From Marchantia polymorpha subsp. ruderalis (Eukaryota; Streptophyta; Marchantiopsida; Marchantiales; Marchantiaceae), in the NCBI GenBank assembly GCA_037833965.1, contig AP031357.1, positions 17,566,001-17,630,000 on the forward strand: 64,000 nt of DNA, written 5' to 3'. Each line of letters begins with the position of its first letter. Position 1 is the stretch's first letter. This document shows, one piece after another, positions 61,141 through 64,000 of the stretch. The notes beneath the pieces were generated by a model. It had not been told where the DNA came from. It saw only the letters and a program-made list of their open reading frames with translations, and did not search any database. The position numbers were made by a program, and so were the translations under genes.

Positions 61141-64000
61141 TTAGGCCCTCTACATTCATATTAAACATTTAATATGAGTTTACTGCTGTTTAATATACAG
61201 CAGGAATAGCACCTGGATCATATACAAAAACGCGATGTGATTAATTTTTTTCACAAGAAGAGTATATCTATATCTAGTCATACTGCCAACATTTCCATTG
61301 TTCTTGTTGAGTAAGCAAGTTGGATCTCAGGAACCAAGTTCCGGTCATCTGTCATACATGTGATAGTGTTCAAGAATTTGTCGCAAATCCATTCTATGTC
61401 TTCAAGACATGAAGAGAGTTTAACTCTTTGTAATTTGCTTGAATTTAGCTATGTTCGTGAAAGACAAAGAAAATGTGAGCAAGAATTTCCAATACTACAG
61501 GGTGAGGTTATCATTTTTTCCAATTAATACGTAATCTAATTTGGGAAATGTGTTTCCGTTGATGTAAACAAAGCATAATCTAGTTCTATTCACATGAGGG
61601 TTATTAGTTGATGCAACATCAAATGCTCAAATGTTTGTATATTGTGTATGTACGTGTTGTGCATATTTTTCATTACGTACTTTCAAAACTTAGACCTGTT
61701 GTCGATTTTTTTTCCTTATACGACTTGATAAGGTATCTTCATCTCTTTTGCTCTACATTTTACCCTCTGTTAAATATGAGTGTCATGATTGCAAAGTTTA
61801 TGTTTTAGGTTTAAGAGGCATGATTAGTTTCTCTTTTGAATGTGCTTTTCATGAGATATCACAGCGACATCTTCTCGCCAATTTAATTGAGATATTATTA
61901 CTAGAGATCAATAACATCATAAACTTCTTATTCATCTTCATGCAATATCTCATTCGTTGAAAGTAATTTGGGTATCTGTAACTGATTGTTGATTACAAAC
62001 AAGATTTACTCATAACCATCTTTTCAAGAATCATGATATTCACATCCTATGTTGTTTATTCAATTATCATATTAATCTTGTTGAGTATGAAAAATCTAGT
62101 TTCATTTTGAAGTAGTGAGTGAATACAATTGCAAATCTATAGAAATTTTACCCTCTCATAGGTATGATTCACTTTACTTTGCTGTGAACATAGCTCTTCA
62201 CAAGGTGATGACAAATGGTAAATAAAAACATCTTGTAGATGTGTTGCTCTACAATTGTAGATTTGATTGATGCAAAATTGTTTCAAGTATCTGTTTCTGG
62301 ATATTATCTTACTTAATTTATTAACATCATCCAATCTACAAACATGTCAATTTGTAAAGATTTCGCTTTGATTGTATCAATACAACAATAAAAATTTAAG
62401 TGAGTGAAAAAATTACAATTGTTACAAGTAACTCGCAACATTTCACTTCATTAAAATTTTTTTGAAAGTCCAATTAAAAAGCTAGCAAATGTAACTTTTA
62501 GAGCACAATATAGTAGATAAATCTTCATATAATCTGATTGAAATGCATTTTAAAGCGTATTATATAATCTGACTTTTTTATGCTACAAACTAAAAATTTA
62601 TAATATAGTAACTAAAAAGTGTAATCATTATATAATAAAATCGCATCATACAAAAATATTAAGTCACAACTTTTGAGTTAAATTTATATCATGATTCACT
62701 TTTTTTTATTCAATTAATATTCATTGATTCAAATTGATTAAGTGAAATCACAAATTTCATGTCTATTTATCTTCTCAAAGGTTGTTCAAACTTGAATTGA
62801 TATCTCAAATGTCATCAAACATAAACATTAAATTGAATTTGAAATCTTCTTGTGAAGAAAAGTTTTTGCACTTCATCATTGATTTTGATATTGTTTAAAA
62901 AACATAAAAAATAATTAAAAAGAAATTTAATAATTTTTTTTCACATTATTATTAACCTTTTCAAATTTTCATCTATTTAATATTTACAGAAACTAATATA
63001 TTTTTCAAAAAATCTTTTTAAAATGTACATGATTAGATTCTTTTCAATTGAAATTTAAAAAAATTTAAAAATTATTTTTTCGTACAAATAAAAAATTTTC
63101 ACTTGCATCAACTTTGGCAAGATAGTTTTTTTTAATAACTAACTATTAAAGCATAGCACTTGATTTTTGAATTTTAATTTTTTCATAGAATTTAATAAAA
63201 AAATAAGAAATATTTTTTTTAATCTATTTGATTTAAATATTTATATAATTTTTTGATAAAAAATAATGCATAGTAAAAATATTTTCATGTTTATTTCAAA
63301 AGTCATAAAGAATCAATTTTAAGATTTTATTTTTTTAATAAAAAATTTAATTTATTTTATTATATATCCATTCACAAGGCATTAAAAATGTATTATTCAT
63401 GCCTTAAATTATCAATATTCAATTTAAAATTATATTAATTTATCTTTTAAACAAGACATGAAGGTTTCAACTTTTGTATAATGTAAAGAGTGTTTAGATT
63501 TTTTTCTACTAAACTTGGTACTTCAAACTAATGTATACTTTAATAATTTTTTATTATATTATGATTAATAATTAAAATTTAATTTAAACTTTTCAAAATT
63601 TAAACTTTAATAAAATATAATGCATTTAGAATTGATAAAATTTCTTCATCTATTCAATTCATTATTTCATAATTTAATTTGATGTGGAGTAAGTTTTTTA
63701 TTTATTGTTGTTTGGAAGTAAATGAATAATTAGAAAGAAATTTGAAAGAAAAAGTAGATTGCAAAACCATAATTCTTACATCTATAACTGATTTGGTCTA
63801 AGAAATTTTCAGATTTCATTTGACACTATATTTAGAAAGAAAGCTGTATCATTGTATCATTGATATTTCCTGTCATACATAGCACAATTAATTGTACTCA
63901 TGAGCTTAAAGTAAAATACATCTAGTGTAAAGATGTGCATGATGTTGTTACTGATTTTTTTGGAGTATATTTTATTAAATTAGGCTGTATTTAAGTGTAT
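61141..64000. other. Extremely AT-rich repeat-like DNA, no gene seen
   Basis: AT content rises along the stretch, and 62.4-63.8 kb is dominated by A/T runs. No domain is recognised; frames such as 61,608-61,808 and 61,748-61,960 (+) are short and interrupted. Two adjacent small hairpins mark the left boundary (61,157-61,203). An old transposable element is likely but not demonstrable. Confidence 0.5.
61157..61203. repeat. Two adjacent short hairpins at a composition boundary
   Basis: First hairpin: perfect 9-bp arms 61,157-61,165 and 61,168-61,176 (CATATTAAA). Second: perfect 7-bp arms 61,183-61,189 and 61,197-61,203 (CTGCTGT). They sit just where GC-rich leader gives way to AT-rich DNA. Confidence 0.7.

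Overview
The window reads as nuclear DNA of a land plant. Three spliced genes with GT-AG introns encode plant-type proteins. There is a decayed Ty3/gypsy retrotransposon and a nuclear copy of a piece of chloroplast atpB. Gene leaders rich in short C/T, G/A and GC repeats, set between very AT-rich repeat blocks, suggest a bryophyte (liverwort or moss), but the species is inference and nothing in the window proves it.

Layout. 1-4.2 kb is mostly AT-rich with no recognised gene. A complete 28-exon ABC transporter of the C subfamily (ABCC/MRP, closest in sequence to the Arabidopsis ABCC1/ABCC2 type) runs on + from 4,985 to 16,546. From 16.5 to about 28 kb the DNA is AT-rich and holds old insertions: a plastid atpB fragment flanked by short direct repeats (18.6-18.9 kb) and a stop-riddled Ty3/gypsy element on - (about 21.7-27.3 kb) with traceable gag, protease, reverse transcriptase, RNase H and integrase. 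27.3-32.9 kb has no recognised gene. A complete five-exon GH28 polygalacturonase-like gene lies on - at 32,922-36,757. Upstream of it, 37.2-38.9 kb is strongly GC-rich and full of simple repeats. 38.9-57.6 kb is a gene-poor stretch of ordinary base composition. A complete eight-exon CDC50/ALIS gene, encoding the beta subunit of P4 lipid flippases, lies on - at 57,672-60,320 with a GC-rich leader to about 61.1 kb. From there to the end the DNA is extremely AT-rich.

The three genes do not form a pathway. They are a probable vacuolar exporter of conjugates, a secreted cell-wall pectin enzyme and a flippase subunit of the secretory pathway. Splice structures were built by hand. In all three genes every exon junction keeps frame and rejoins conserved protein sequence, so these models are the strongest part of the annotation.

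I did not find a convincing new biological system. The best leads are the chimeric plastid-derived ORF, the GC-rich island upstream of the polygalacturonase gene, a near-perfect 39-bp inverted repeat at 41.03 kb, and a cluster of GTAC motifs at 52.45 kb.
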